Source: Phycisphaerae bacterium (lineage in GTDB: Bacteria; Planctomycetota; Phycisphaerae; Phycisphaerales; UBA1924). Taken from it: a stretch of 64,000 nt of DNA. The stretch covers positions 1 to 64,000 of the forward strand of contig VGXM01000003.1 in NCBI GenBank assembly GCA_016873295.1. The letters run 5' to 3'. The notes beneath the pieces are model-generated. The model did not search any database. It was not told the origin of the DNA and saw nothing but the letters and a program-made list of their open reading frames with translations. Position numbers and translations under genes: made by a program. Shown piece after piece: positions 1-8,402 of the stretch; positions within the stretch are counted from its first letter, which is position 1; every line of letters starts with the position of its first letter.

Positions 1-582
1 CGCGATGCTCGGCACCACCGCCTCCGCCTTGACCGCGGGCAGGCCCGCGGCCTCGCGCAACGCCTCGCGCAGGGCCGCTTCGCCCCGGAGCGCGACCTGG
101 GCCGGCTCGCCCCGCGCCGGGGCGGAGGGCTCCAGCAGGTCGACCCGCAGGGCGACGTCGGAGGCATCAACGACGCCCCGGACGGGCAGGGCCGCGGCCC
201 GCACGGAGGTCCCCGCCTCGCCCATGGGCGTGCGCACGTCCTCGAGGTAGGCAAAGACCTGCCAGCGGGCCGACGAATCCAGGCGCCGCATCCAGACCGC
301 CGCCCGCGAGGCCTGGAACGCGTTCCCCGCGATCTCGACGCGCACGTCCCCTTCGAGGACCAGGCGCGTCGTGCCGTCGCCCTCGCCCCACGACCAGGCC
401 CGCCGCGCAACGAGCCGGATCGACCCCCCGACCGGCGCGATCGGGAAGGCCACTCCCGCGAAGTCCTTTCCGGTGATGGGAGGCTCGGCGGGCTGGGCCG
501 CGACCCCGCCCGCCGGCCCGCACAGGAGCAGGAGCGCGGCGGCGGCGCGCAGTCGAACCCGGGCTGGCGCGGGGGCGGGCAT
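1..582 (-). CDS. OstA/LptD-like outer-membrane assembly protein, N-terminal part (runs off left edge)
   Basis: Only the first 194 codons are in the window; the frame is open to base 1 on the minus strand. The ATG at 582 is followed by an Arg/Ala/Leu-rich signal peptide of about 25 residues ending near AQPAEP. Around residues 65-95 the pattern RLVLEGDVRVEIAGNAF then QASRAAVWM resembles the repeated beta-strands of the OstA/LptA N-terminal domain, which handles lipopolysaccharide or lipid transfer across the periplasm. Similar OstA-like proteins are usual in Phycisphaerae. The C-terminal barrel, if there is one, lies outside. It is downstream of, and codirectional with, the gene ending at 676, 93 bp away. 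Function is a family-level inference. Confidence 0.6.
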   Translation of the reverse strand, partial: MPAPAPARVRLRAAAALLLLCGPAGGVAAQPAEPPITGKDFAGVAFPIAPVGGSIRLVARRAWSWGEGDGTTRLVLEGDVRVEIAGNAFQASRAAVWMRRLDSSARWQVFAYLEDVRTPMGEAGTSVRAAALPVRGVVDASDVALRVDLLEPSAPARGEPAQVALRGEAALREALREAAGLPAVKAEAVVPSIA

Positions 583-629
583 CGAGGGCGAAGACTACGG
601 CACCGGAAGCCGGTTCACAAGCCGGGTCC

Positions 630-663
630 CACGGGTCATCGGGCGCCTCGCCCGTGACCCGTG
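630..663. repeat. REP-like palindrome, copy 1
   Basis: An intergenic 34-nt imperfect hairpin with arms beginning CACGGGTCA and ending TGACCCGTG. The same 34-mer occurs in inverted orientation at 42936-42969 with one mismatch, in the loop. It lies between the genes ending at 676 and starting at 582 (minus strand), so it could act as a transcript-end hairpin. Confidence 0.75.
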
Positions 664-675
664 CGAGCGGGCCGA

Positions 676-1452
676 TCAAGGCTGGTGGGGGGTGAGGCGG
701 GTGGAGGTCGTCTCATTCGTTGATGGTGAAACGGACTGGTCGGCACCCACCCCCGGCGGACGCGGTTTCAGAAGCTCGACGTTGGGGCTGTGGGAGGTCA
801 GCAAGGCGCGCGTGCGGAGCGTCACAAGGAACCGCAGGAGCTCCCAGATCCCACGAGCGTTCGCCTCGTATCCATCCTCCTTCTTCAGAAGCAGACTGAC
901 GGCATCGCCTGTCTTCAGAAGCCGCGACTCGGCGGACTGAGGTCCGTCCTCGATGCAGTAGACGCCCAGGAAGCGCTTCGGCTGGGCTTGCCTGGTGCTG
1001 CCGTCGAGGTTCGCGAACGCGCCGTCGAGCGCACGTTGCTTCTCCAGGACCTTCTCGGCACTGCCGGAGTAGGTGCTCCGCTTCACCTCCAGGACGCCGA
1101 CGCACGAGTCGCGAGGGACAAGCCCGAAACCGCCGACCTCGAACAGCGTCGGGGCAGGGCCGGTCCACGCGAGCATGACGTCAAGCTCGGGCCACTCATG
1201 ATCGGGCTTGCAGCGCTCCTCCCACACGATCGACCCGCTGAGGCACCGCAGCGGCGCCACCGTGCGCGCGATGAACATGCGCACCACGGCCTCCGCATGA
1301 GCGCCGATGAGCGCCGGGTTGTCGGTCCACGCCTTGAGGCGATCGCACTGCCCGATCTCGTGCGCAAACTCGGTGGCGAGCATCCGCAGGAACTCGGCGG
1401 CTTCGGCGGGGGCACCGGGCCTCCTTGTGGCGGGCTCGGTCTCGCCGTTCAC
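676..1452 (-). CDS. DUF6602-like protein, probable nuclease-fold domain
   Basis: This is a 258-residue soluble protein without a signal peptide. The central part runs from a conserved-looking SGSIVWEERC through PELDVMLAW and LFEVGGFGLVPRDSCVGVLEVKRS to a lysine-rich region. The D...E-V-K spacing resembles the core of PD-(D/E)XK nuclease-fold domains, and the overall layout resembles the DUF6602 family, whose function is unknown. Its ATG overlaps the stop of the upstream small gene by 4 nt (ATGA), so the two are translationally coupled, downstream of the HPPD gene. The C-terminal 40 residues are low-complexity. The family call is by recollection of the pattern; catalytic activity is not established. 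Confidence 0.6.
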   Translation of the reverse strand: MNGETEPATRRPGAPAEAAEFLRMLATEFAHEIGQCDRLKAWTDNPALIGAHAEAVVRMFIARTVAPLRCLSGSIVWEERCKPDHEWPELDVMLAWTGPAPTLFEVGGFGLVPRDSCVGVLEVKRSTYSGSAEKVLEKQRALDGAFANLDGSTRQAQPKRFLGVYCIEDGPQSAESRLLKTGDAVSLLLKKEDGYEANARGIWELLRFLVTLRTRALLTSHSPNVELLKPRPPGVGADQSVSPSTNETTSTRLTPHQP

Positions 1453-1688
1453 GAGACCCTCCGTCGGCGCGCCTTCTCATTGCCGAACTCGGGGGCGGTC
1501 ATGAGCGGGAGGTCGAGGGCGGCGTGGCGCCCCGGGGCATGGGCGACCGGGACGATCCTCGGGCCCCTGGGGCTGAAGGCGATCATCCCGGGATGAGTGG
1601 CACGGCATCGCGAACCACCGCCCATGACGATGGTGAACGCCTGGAATGGCCAGGCATGCATGGCCTCGCGGAGTCGTTCGAGGGTCAT
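1449..1688 (-). CDS. small conserved planctomycete hypothetical protein (79 aa)
   Basis: A 79-residue protein starting MTLERLREAMHAWPFQAFTI, followed by a PGMIAFSPRGPRIVPV stretch. This layout (LREal...PFqpFtI...HPxxIaxSP) is a small family I recognise from planctomycete genomes, where it has no assigned function. It begins 15 nt after the HPPD stop and its stop overlaps the next start (ATGA), so it looks cotranscribed with HPPD and the DUF6602-like gene. There is no membrane segment or signal peptide. Confidence 0.6.
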   Translation of the reverse strand: MTLERLREAMHAWPFQAFTIVMGGGSRCRATHPGMIAFSPRGPRIVPVAHAPGRHAALDLPLMTAPEFGNEKARRRRVS

Positions 1689-1703
1689 CGCGGAGTGATC
1701 ACG

Positions 1704-2927
1704 TCACAGGTTCCCGCGCCGCGCCTGCTCGAGTTCGAGGGCCTCGAAGAGGGCCTTGAAGTTGCCCTTGCCGAAGGACTGGCTGCCGCGCCGGCAGATG
1801 ATCTCGAAGAAGAGCGTGGGGCGGTCCTGCAGGGGCTTGGTGAAGAGCTGGAGCAGGTAGCCCTCGTCGTCGGCGTCGACCAGGATGCCCAGGTCGCGGA
1901 TCTTCTCGTGGTTCTCCTTCACCGGCTCGTGCCCGTGCCGCGTGAGCATGGCGTTGACGCGGTCCCACACCTTCTCGTAGTAGGCGTCGGGGAGGGTGAG
2001 GAAGTCGACGCCGCGGGAGCGCAGGGCGGCGATGGAGTGCAGTTCGTCGTCGGTGCGGAGGGCGAGGTGCTGGACGCCGGGCGTGTTCTGGTGCCAGTCG
2101 AGGTATTCCTGCACCTGGCTCTTCTTCTTGCCCGGGGCGGGCTCGTTGATGGGCATCTTGATGAGGTTGTTGCCGCTGGCCATGACCTTGGACATGAGGG
2201 CGGAATAGTCGGTGGCGATGTCCTTGTCGTCGAAGTGCTTGAACATGGTGAACCCGAGGACGTTCTCGTAGAAGGCGACCCAGGGGTTCATCTTGCCGAG
2301 CTCGACGTTGCCGACCAGGTGGTCGACGTACTTGAGCCCGCAGGGGTTCTTGCGGTTGTGCTCGTTGATGGAGAGGACGGCGGCGTTGCCCGCGCCCCCC
2401 TCCATGCGCCGAAAGCGGGGCTTGAAGAGCCCGCCCTGCTTGACCTTGGCGAGGTCGTAGGCGCCGGTGCGGCTGACGAAGGAGTGGACGACGCGTCCGT
2501 AGGTCTTGATGCCGGCCATGGTGACCGTGCCGTGGTCGTCCTTGAAGACGCGGGGCTCGTAGGCCGACTCCGCCCCGTTGCGGACCGCGGCTTCCCAGGC
2601 CTTCTCGGCGTCGAAGACGGTGAAGGCGACGTCCTTGACGCCGTCGCCGAACATGGCGACCTCCATCGCCGCGGGGTGGTTGGCGGAGAGCCCGCTGGTG
2701 AGGATGAAGCGGATGTTGCCCTGGGTGAGGAGGTAGTGGGACGCGTCGCGGTAGCCCGTGGTGAGGTCGCCCACCTGCTCGATCTGGAACCCGAAGCAGT
2801 GGGCGTAGAAGAACGCGGCCTGCTTGGCGTTGCCCACGTAGAACTGCACGTGGTCCACGTCGATCAGTTGGAGGGGATCGCCGGGCTTGGTGCCGAGCGA
2901 GGCGGGGGCGGGGGTCGCGGTGGTCAT
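1704..2927 (-). CDS. hppD: 4-hydroxyphenylpyruvate dioxygenase
   Basis: Fe(II)-dependent dioxygenase that converts 4-hydroxyphenylpyruvate to homogentisate in tyrosine catabolism. The 407-residue protein has two vicinal-oxygen-chelate halves: DVDHVQFYVG near residue 25 opens the first, and the second carries the metal ligands H203 (YVDHLVG), H287 (GVQHLAL) and E375 (FFEIICRRG). That is the complete HPPD facial triad, and the length is normal for the family. I chose the ATG at 2927 because GGAGG lies 5 nt upstream and the conserved N-terminus starts just after it; an upstream in-frame start at 3071 would add non-conserved sequence. It is first in a likely operon with two uncharacterised genes. 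Confidence 0.95.
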   Translation of the reverse strand: MTTATPAPASLGTKPGDPLQLIDVDHVQFYVGNAKQAAFFYAHCFGFQIEQVGDLTTGYRDASHYLLTQGNIRFILTSGLSANHPAAMEVAMFGDGVKDVAFTVFDAEKAWEAAVRNGAESAYEPRVFKDDHGTVTMAGIKTYGRVVHSFVSRTGAYDLAKVKQGGLFKPRFRRMEGGAGNAAVLSINEHNRKNPCGLKYVDHLVGNVELGKMNPWVAFYENVLGFTMFKHFDDKDIATDYSALMSKVMASGNNLIKMPINEPAPGKKKSQVQEYLDWHQNTPGVQHLALRTDDELHSIAALRSRGVDFLTLPDAYYEKVWDRVNAMLTRHGHEPVKENHEKIRDLGILVDADDEGYLLQLFTKPLQDRPTLFFEIICRRGSQSFGKGNFKALFEALELEQARRGNL

Positions 2928-3185
2928 GGTGGCCTCCAGGGGCTGAGATCGGGGCCGCGACCCGGACAAAAGCCAAAAAACAGGTCGTGGCCCCTTCACG
3001 AGTATACCTCCGGCCATCCGGAAGTCCGCAAGTGGCCTGCGGACATGGGAGGCGGCTCCCCGCTCAGACACGAACGTAACCCGATCAGCGGCAGACTTGA
3101 AGGCGTGCTACTCTGGTAGCCGACAGAACCGGTGGCGGTGTCGCTGGAGCCAGGTTGGCCCGGCACCGACACGACAGGTCGTTCC

Positions 3186-4070
3186 ATGGTTTCCCAGATG
3201 GCGACGTCCGCGAAGGCGGACAAGGCAGTGGTCGGGGGGGCGCCGGCTTCTCCCCGCTCTCGCGTGGGCGCGGCACCGGGGACCCGGGGTGCCGAGTTCG
3301 GGGCGTACCGGTACGTCCGCGAGCTGGGGCCGCACGCCGTGGGCGAGCGTTGGCTGGCGTTCGACCCCCGGAGCGGGACGAGTTGCACGGTGTACCGGCT
3401 GGTCTCGTTCCGTGGGCGCATGGGCGGGCGGCGGGCGCTCAGGGCCATCGCCCGGATCAGCGCCGCCCGGCATGCCCACCTGCTTCCGATGCTCCAGGTC
3501 GGCGTTGACGGCATGCAGACCCCGTGCGTGGTGACGGACTACACGGGGCACCACGATGGGCTGGTGACGCTGTCGCAGTTGGTTGAGGCCAAGGGCGGGC
3601 GTCTGCCGGTGCCGGAGGCGGCCCGGGCGGTGGGGCAGTTGACGGAGGCCTGCGCCGCCGCGCACGCCTCGGGGCTGGTCCACGGGCGGTTCGGGGCCGA
3701 CGACGTGCTGGTCGACCGCTTCGGGCAGCTCTGGATCGAGCTGTACGGCCTGACCCACCTGCTGCGGCGGGCGGAGGGCGTGTCGGACGCGGAGGCGATC
3801 GCCGACGAGGCGCGATCGGTCGTCGACCTGGGGCGTGCGTTGTTCCTCGGGGAATCGAGCGGGTACAGCCGTCGCGTGGCGGTGCGTGCGGGGGTGCCTT
3901 CGCTGTGGTCGTCGTGGCTGTCGCGCGGGACGGGATCGGTGCCCCCGTTCGTGTCGGTGGAACAGGCCCACGCGGCGCTCCCGAACGGGGAGGCGCCCGC
4001 GGTGTGCCGCGACTGCCCGGCGACCTGGCGCGATTGGGCCCGGAGGTTGGCGCGGGCGATCGAGGGGTAG
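3186..4070 (+). CDS. protein-kinase-like protein, probable pseudokinase
   Basis: The 294-residue reading from the ATG at 3186 resembles a bacterial Ser/Thr protein kinase fold: YRYVRELG start, an N-lobe with LRAIARISAARHAHLLPML, a hinge-like CVVTDY, then AAHASGLVHGRFGADDVLVD in place of the catalytic loop. The HRD motif is replaced by HGR, the catalytic Lys of the VAIK strand is not evident, and the DFG position reads LYG. I therefore infer a catalytically dead pseudokinase, possibly a scaffold or regulator. No transmembrane segment follows, unlike most planctomycete kinases. It is a single gene, divergent from hppD and convergent with guaA. An upstream GTG at 3132 is an alternative start. 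Confidence 0.65.
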   Translation: MVSQMATSAKADKAVVGGAPASPRSRVGAAPGTRGAEFGAYRYVRELGPHAVGERWLAFDPRSGTSCTVYRLVSFRGRMGGRRALRAIARISAARHAHLLPMLQVGVDGMQTPCVVTDYTGHHDGLVTLSQLVEAKGGRLPVPEAARAVGQLTEACAAAHASGLVHGRFGADDVLVDRFGQLWIELYGLTHLLRRAEGVSDAEAIADEARSVVDLGRALFLGESSGYSRRVAVRAGVPSLWSSWLSRGTGSVPPFVSVEQAHAALPNGEAPAVCRDCPATWRDWARRLARAIEG

Positions 4071-4150
4071 GGCGCGGGGACGGGCGATCCCGGGATTCGC
4101 GGGGTTCCATCCCGGGCGTGTGCGTGCGGATGCGGGCGGTGTGAGGCCCG

Positions 4151-5710
4151 CTATTCCCACTCGATGGTCGCGGGGGGCTTGCTGGAGACGTCGTAGACCA
4201 CTCGGTTGACGCCGCGGACCTCGTTGATGATGCGGCGCGAGACCGTGTCGAGCAGGGCGTGGGGGAGGCGGCACCAGTCGGCGCTCATGAAGTCGTCGGT
4301 CTCGACGGCCCGCAGGGCGATGACGGCGTCGTAGGTCCGTTCGTCGCCCATGACCCCCACGCTCTGGACGGGGAGCAGGACCGCGAAGGCCTGGCTGATG
4401 GCGCGGTAGAGCCCGTGGCTGACGATCTCCTCGAGGAAGATCTCGTCGCAATCGCGGAGGATGGCGAGGCGCTCGCGCGTCACCTCGCCCAGCACGCGCA
4501 CGGCCAGGCCCGGGCCCGGGAAGGGATGGCGCCAGACCAGGTGCTCCGGCAGGCCCAGCACCTGCCCGAGGCGGCGCACCTCGTCCTTGAAGAGCTCGCG
4601 GAGGGGCTCGACGAGGTCGAACCCGAGGTCCTTGGGGAGGCCCCCGACGTTGTGGTGGAGCTTGATGCCGGCGGACTGTCCCGCGTAGCCGTGCCCGCTC
4701 TCGATCACGTCGGGGTAGAGCGTGCCCTGGGCGAGGAAGGGGGCGTCGGGGATGGAGGCGGCGGCCTTCCTGAACGCGTCGATGAACCGGTGCCCGATCC
4801 GTCGCCGCTTCTCCTGCGGATCGACGACCCCGGCCAGGTCGGCCAGGAAGTCGGCCCCCGCGTCGATGACGCGCAGGTCGAGGCGGAAGTGGTCGCGGAA
4901 GGTGGACTCGACCAGTTCGCGCTCGCTCTTGCGGAGCAGTCCCGTGTCGACGAAGACGCAGGTGAGCTGGTCGGCGATGGCCTTGTGGATGAGAGCGGCG
5001 GTGACCGAGGAGTCCACGCCCCCCGACAGCCCGCAGATGACGTGGGCGTTGCCGACCTTCCGGCGGATGGCGCCGGCGGCGTGCTCGGCGTAGTCGGCCA
5101 TCTTCCAGGTGCCCGCGCAGCCGCAGATCTCGAAGAGGAAGGCCCGGAGCATGTCCGGCCCGTGGGGGGTGTGGGTCAGCTCGGGGTGGAACTGGACGCC
5201 CCAGAAGCGTCGGCGTGGGTTGGTGCTCCTGACGGCGGCGAAGGGGCAGGTGGGCGTCGACGCCGTCGCGGACAGCGAGGCCTCCTCGAGGTCGGTCACC
5301 TGGTCGCCGTGGCTCATCCAGACGGTGGTCTTGTCGGGGACGGCGTGGAAGAGGTCGGCGCGGTCGGCCAGGTGGAGGGCGGCCCTTCCGAACTCGCGGT
5401 GCTGGGCCCGCTTGACGGTAGCGCCGAAGACCTGGGCCGCCAGCTGCATGCCGTAGCAGATCCCCAGCACGGGGATCCCCAGATCGAAGATGCGGGGGTC
5501 GCAGCGGGGGGCGCCGGGGTCGTAGACGCTGGCCGGCCCGCCCGAGAGGATGATCCCCTTGGGCTTCATGTCGGCGAGCCGCTGGGCGGAGATGTCGGGG
5601 GCGACGAGGAGCGAGAACACGCCGGCGTCGCGGACGCGCCGGGCGATGAGCTGGGCGGTCTGGGAGCCGAAGTCGAGGATCGGGACCACTTCGTCGTGGG
5701 TGACGTTCAT
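4151..5710 (-). CDS. guaA: GMP synthase (glutamine-hydrolysing)
   Basis: Amidates XMP to GMP in de novo purine synthesis, in the cytosol. The 519-residue protein has an N-terminal class I glutamine amidotransferase domain with nucleophile C85 in GICYGMQ and the H175/E177 pair in GVQFHPE. This is followed by an ATP pyrophosphatase domain with the P-loop SGGVDSS at 229-235, and the C-terminal dimerisation domain ends in the canonical PPATIEWE. The domain set and length are those of bacterial GuaA. It is convergent with the pseudokinase gene and divergent from the lipoprotein gene that starts 56 bp beyond its start codon. Confidence 0.97.
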   Translation of the reverse strand: MNVTHDEVVPILDFGSQTAQLIARRVRDAGVFSLLVAPDISAQRLADMKPKGIILSGGPASVYDPGAPRCDPRIFDLGIPVLGICYGMQLAAQVFGATVKRAQHREFGRAALHLADRADLFHAVPDKTTVWMSHGDQVTDLEEASLSATASTPTCPFAAVRSTNPRRRFWGVQFHPELTHTPHGPDMLRAFLFEICGCAGTWKMADYAEHAAGAIRRKVGNAHVICGLSGGVDSSVTAALIHKAIADQLTCVFVDTGLLRKSERELVESTFRDHFRLDLRVIDAGADFLADLAGVVDPQEKRRRIGHRFIDAFRKAAASIPDAPFLAQGTLYPDVIESGHGYAGQSAGIKLHHNVGGLPKDLGFDLVEPLRELFKDEVRRLGQVLGLPEHLVWRHPFPGPGLAVRVLGEVTRERLAILRDCDEIFLEEIVSHGLYRAISQAFAVLLPVQSVGVMGDERTYDAVIALRAVETDDFMSADWCRLPHALLDTVSRRIINEVRGVNRVVYDVSSKPPATIEWE

Positions 5711-5766
5711 CGGCGGGTTCGCTCCCGACGGGCCCGGGGAGTGCGCTCCCCGGGCGGAGGAAGCCG

Positions 5767-6120
5767 ATGGTAAGTACGATGCCGGTCGTGAGGCGTGCCC
5801 ACCCCGCCGTTCTTCTGGTGCCCGTCGCCTGGCTTGCCGGGTGCTTCGGGCCGGCGCCGCAGGGGTTTGACTCGCCGGAGCCGGGTCGCCGGATCGAGGC
5901 GGCGGTGCGGGCGGCTGAGCGGGGCGACCGGTCGGCGAGCCGCCCCCTCATCTCGATGCTCGACAGCGACGACCCGGCGGCCCGCCTGGTCGCGATCCGC
6001 GCCCTGGAGCGGATCACCGGGCAGACGCTCGGGTACGATCATGCGGCGCCCGAGGGCGACCGGCGGAGGGCGGTGGAGCGCTGGATGGCCTGGGAAGCGG
6101 AGCAGGGAGAGCCCCGTTGA
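5767..6120 (+). CDS. lipoprotein with HEAT-like repeat
   Basis: A 117-residue protein with a short signal sequence ending in the lipobox LAGC (Cys about residue 26), so probably a lipoprotein. The mature part holds one HEAT/armadillo-type helical pair ([20 protein letters not shown] then ALERITGQ), typical of planctomycete HEAT-repeat proteins that mediate protein contacts. The ATG at 5779 could also be the start. Its TGA overlaps the TTG start of the next gene (TTGA), so it opens the 5.8-7.9 kb operon with the RsbW-like, STAS and MlaE genes. No specific function can be assigned. Confidence 0.75.
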   Translation: MVSTMPVVRRAHPAVLLVPVAWLAGCFGPAPQGFDSPEPGRRIEAAVRAAERGDRSASRPLISMLDSDDPAARLVAIRALERITGQTLGYDHAAPEGDRRRAVERWMAWEAEQGEPR

Positions 6121-6626
6121 GCACGCCGGCACACGTCCGAATCGAGCTTCAGAGCAACCCGCTCTATCTGTGCGGCGTGCGCGACATGGTCTCGAGCGTG
6201 GCCAGGCGGCTTGGCCTGGGCGAGCCGGCCGCGGCACAGATCGCCCTGGCCCTGGACGAGGCCCTGTGCAACGTGATCCGGCACGGCTACGACCGTCGCA
6301 AGGACCAGCCGATCGTCGTGGAGCTGACCCCGATCGGGCCGGCGGAGCGTGCCGAGGGGCTGCGCGTGGTGATCGAGGACCGGGGCCGCCAGGTGGAGCC
6401 CGAGGCGATCAAGGGCCGCGACCTGGCGGACATCCGCCCCGGCGGTCTGGGGGTCCACATCATCCGCGAGGTGATGGACAGCGTGGTGTACGAGCGACTT
6501 CCGGAGGTGGGGATGCGTTTGACGATGGAAAAGCGGGCCGGGATCGGGGACAGGGGCCTGGGCCCGGGCGGTGACCGCGGGGGCTGCGGCGGGCGGGGCG
6601 CGGCGAGCCCGGGGTCGGCCGCGTGA
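6117..6626 (+). CDS. RsbW-like anti-sigma factor / serine kinase (HATPase_c_2)
   Basis: A 169-residue protein whose first 140 residues match the GHKL ATPase fold of the RsbW/SpoIIAB anti-sigma kinases: N-box LALDEALCNVIRHGY, the GHKL D-box VIEDRGRQV and G-box GGLGVHIIREVMD. The family binds sigma factors or phosphorylates STAS antagonists in partner-switching. The C-terminal ~30 residues are Gly/Arg-rich and poorly conserved. The start is TTG, overlapping the upstream stop, and its own stop overlaps the GTG of the STAS gene, so RsbW-like and STAS proteins would be made together. No sigma factor is adjacent. Confidence 0.85.
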   Translation: MSTPAHVRIELQSNPLYLCGVRDMVSSVARRLGLGEPAAAQIALALDEALCNVIRHGYDRRKDQPIVVELTPIGPAERAEGLRVVIEDRGRQVEPEAIKGRDLADIRPGGLGVHIIREVMDSVVYERLPEVGMRLTMEKRAGIGDRGLGPGGDRGGCGGRGAASPGSAA

Positions 6627-6976
6627 GCCCAGCCCCACTCGACATCCGCGTGGAGCAACTGAAGGACGCCGCCGGCACCGTGGTGGTCACGCCCAGCGGC
6701 GAGATCGACTACTCCGAGGCCCCGGTCTTCCGCGAAGCGCTGCGGCGCGTGAGCGAGGGGAGGCCGGCCAAGCTGATCGTCGATCTGTCGCGGGTGGCGT
6801 ACATGAACACGCCGGGCGTGGCGACGCTGGTTGAGGCCCTGCAACTGGCGAAGAAGAACAAGACGCGCCTGGTGCTGGCGGGGCTGACGGAGCGCGTGTC
6901 GGCGGTGTTCGACATCGCGAGGCTCACGCGCGTCTTCGAGATCGCGCCGGACCGCAACGCCGCGATCGCCCGGTGA
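6623..6976 (+). CDS. STAS-domain protein (RsbV/MlaB-like)
   Basis: A 117-residue single STAS domain with the fold signature GEIDYSEAPVFREAL ... KLIVDLSRVAYMNTPGVATL. In anti-sigma antagonists the equivalent loop is DSSG/DSAG with a phosphorylatable Ser; here it reads NTPG, so the Thr is the only candidate and the adjacent residues are atypical. The loop is also reminiscent of MlaB, the STAS subunit of phospholipid-transport ABC complexes. Both readings fit the neighbours: an RsbW-like kinase upstream and a MlaE permease immediately downstream (4-nt GTGA overlaps on both sides). Confidence 0.85.
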   Translation: MSPAPLDIRVEQLKDAAGTVVVTPSGEIDYSEAPVFREALRRVSEGRPAKLIVDLSRVAYMNTPGVATLVEALQLAKKNKTRLVLAGLTERVSAVFDIARLTRVFEIAPDRNAAIAR

Positions 6977-7857
6977 TCCGGCGCGGGAGAGCGATGGACT
7001 CCACGAGCGAACCCAGCACGGCTCGGCGAGGATGGTCGTGGGTGGGGCGGGCGCCGCTCCTGGTGCTGGGGTTCATCGGGGCCCGGGCCACGGGGCTGAT
7101 CGCGCACATCGGGTCGATGGTGCTGCTCCTGGGCGAGGCCGGGCGCTGGATCGTCCGCTCGTTCACGCGCCGCAAGGTCCGCATCGGGCGCCCGGCCATC
7201 GTCTCGCAGATCGTGCGGATCGGCGTGCGGAGCATCTTCATCGTGTCGCTGGTCTCGGCGTGCGTGGGGTTCATCCTGGCGCTCCAGCTCTCGCCCCCGC
7301 TCGACGACTTCGGGCGCAAGGACCTGGTGGCCAACATCATCGGGGTGGCGGTGCTGCGCGAGCTGGGCCCGCTCATGGGAGCGATCGTGCTCACCGGGTT
7401 CGCCGGCGCCTCCATCGCCGCCGAGATCGGCACCATGGCCGTCAGCGAGGAGATCGAGGCCCTCGAAGCGCATGCCCTCAACCCGATCCGGTTCCTCGTC
7501 GTCCCGCGGGTGATCGCGGCGTGCCTGAGCATGATGTCCCTGGCGGTCATCGCCAACCTCGTCGCGATCTCGTCGGCCATGGCGATCTCCATCACCACCC
7601 TCGGCATCCCCTACGCCACCTACGTCGAGAACACGCTCGACCAGGCCAAGGTGGTCGATTTCCTGACCGGCGTGGGCAAGGCCGCCATCTTCGGTCTCCT
7701 CATCGGGCTCATCGCGTGCGGGAACGGGCTGAAGACCAGCGGCGGGGCGGCGGGGGTGGGGCGGGCCACCACGGGCACGGTGGTCCAGTGCGTCGTCGCC
7801 GTCATCATCGCCGACCTGGTCTTCACCGCCATGTTCTTCGCTCTCAAGCTCAACTGA
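6973..7857 (+). CDS. MlaE-family ABC transporter permease
   Basis: An inner-membrane permease of 294 residues with five or six hydrophobic segments and the MlaE signature region (LRELGPLMGAIVLTGFAGAS then AAEIGTMAVSEEIEALEA). The family moves phospholipids between the inner and outer membranes together with an MlaF ATPase, an MlaD substrate-binding protein and a STAS protein. Only the STAS partner is adjacent here; no MlaF or MlaD gene is visible within the window. The GTG start overlaps the stop of the STAS gene. A start at the ATG of MDSTSE, 30 nt downstream, is also possible. Confidence 0.88.
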   Translation: MIRRGRAMDSTSEPSTARRGWSWVGRAPLLVLGFIGARATGLIAHIGSMVLLLGEAGRWIVRSFTRRKVRIGRPAIVSQIVRIGVRSIFIVSLVSACVGFILALQLSPPLDDFGRKDLVANIIGVAVLRELGPLMGAIVLTGFAGASIAAEIGTMAVSEEIEALEAHALNPIRFLVVPRVIAACLSMMSLAVIANLVAISSAMAISITTLGIPYATYVENTLDQAKVVDFLTGVGKAAIFGLLIGLIACGNGLKTSGGAAGVGRATTGTVVQCVVAVIIADLVFTAMFFALKLN

Positions 7858-7886
7858 GCGGGCCCCGCGCTCTACCATCCCGGCCC

Positions 7887-8402
7887 ATGCCCCGGCGCGC
7901 CCCCAGGACCGCCCGCACCCACACGCCGCCCGTCGCGGTCGTGGTCAGCCGGTACAACCACTCCGTCACCTCGGCCCTGCTCGACGGGGCGAGGCGGGAG
8001 TCGGCGCGCCGCGGCGGGCCGGAGCCGGTCGTGGTCGAGGTCCCGGGCTCCTTCGAGCTCGTCGCCGGGTGCCTGGCGGCGGCCCGGACCGGGCGTTTCG
8101 CCGGCGTCGTGGCCCTGGGCTGCCTGATCAAGGGGGACACGATCCACGACCGCGTGATCGCCGACGCGGTCGCCGGCGGGCTCGCCCACGTCACGCTGCG
8201 CACGGGCGTGCCGGTGTCGTTCGGCGTGCTCACGGTGGACACGCCCCGCCAGGCCCGGGCCCGGGCGGGGGGGGCGAAGGGCAACAAGGGCGAGGAGGCC
8301 ATGGCCGCCCTCCTCGACACGATCGCGGCCCTGCGCGGACTGGGCGCGGGGCGGGGCGTGCGGCTGAGCGCGCGGCGCGACAAGGCGGGGGGGCGGCGCT
8401 GA
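7887..8402 (+). CDS. ribH: 6,7-dimethyl-8-ribityllumazine synthase
   Basis: Penultimate enzyme of riboflavin synthesis, condensing 5-amino-6-ribitylaminouracil with 3,4-dihydroxybutanone phosphate. In the 171-residue protein the conserved blocks are VVSRYNHSVTSALLDGA, EVPGSFELV and the active-site GCLIKGDTIHDRV with the catalytic His, then GVPVSFGVLTVDT. The C-terminal ~20 residues are a basic extension. Start is the ATG at 7887, 29 bp after the MlaE stop. Its stop overlaps the nusB start (TGATG), the ribH-nusB arrangement common in bacteria. Confidence 0.95.
   Translation: MPRRAPRTARTHTPPVAVVVSRYNHSVTSALLDGARRESARRGGPEPVVVEVPGSFELVAGCLAAARTGRFAGVVALGCLIKGDTIHDRVIADAVAGGLAHVTLRTGVPVSFGVLTVDTPRQARARAGGAKGNKGEEAMAALLDTIAALRGLGAGRGVRLSARRDKAGGRR

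Noticed and set aside
1425..3119. A 564-codon open frame on the plus strand opposite HPPD
   Set aside because: It is the antisense of a well-conserved dioxygenase gene in very GC-rich DNA, where antisense frames stay open; its Val/Gly/Glu-rich composition is an artefact of codon third positions.
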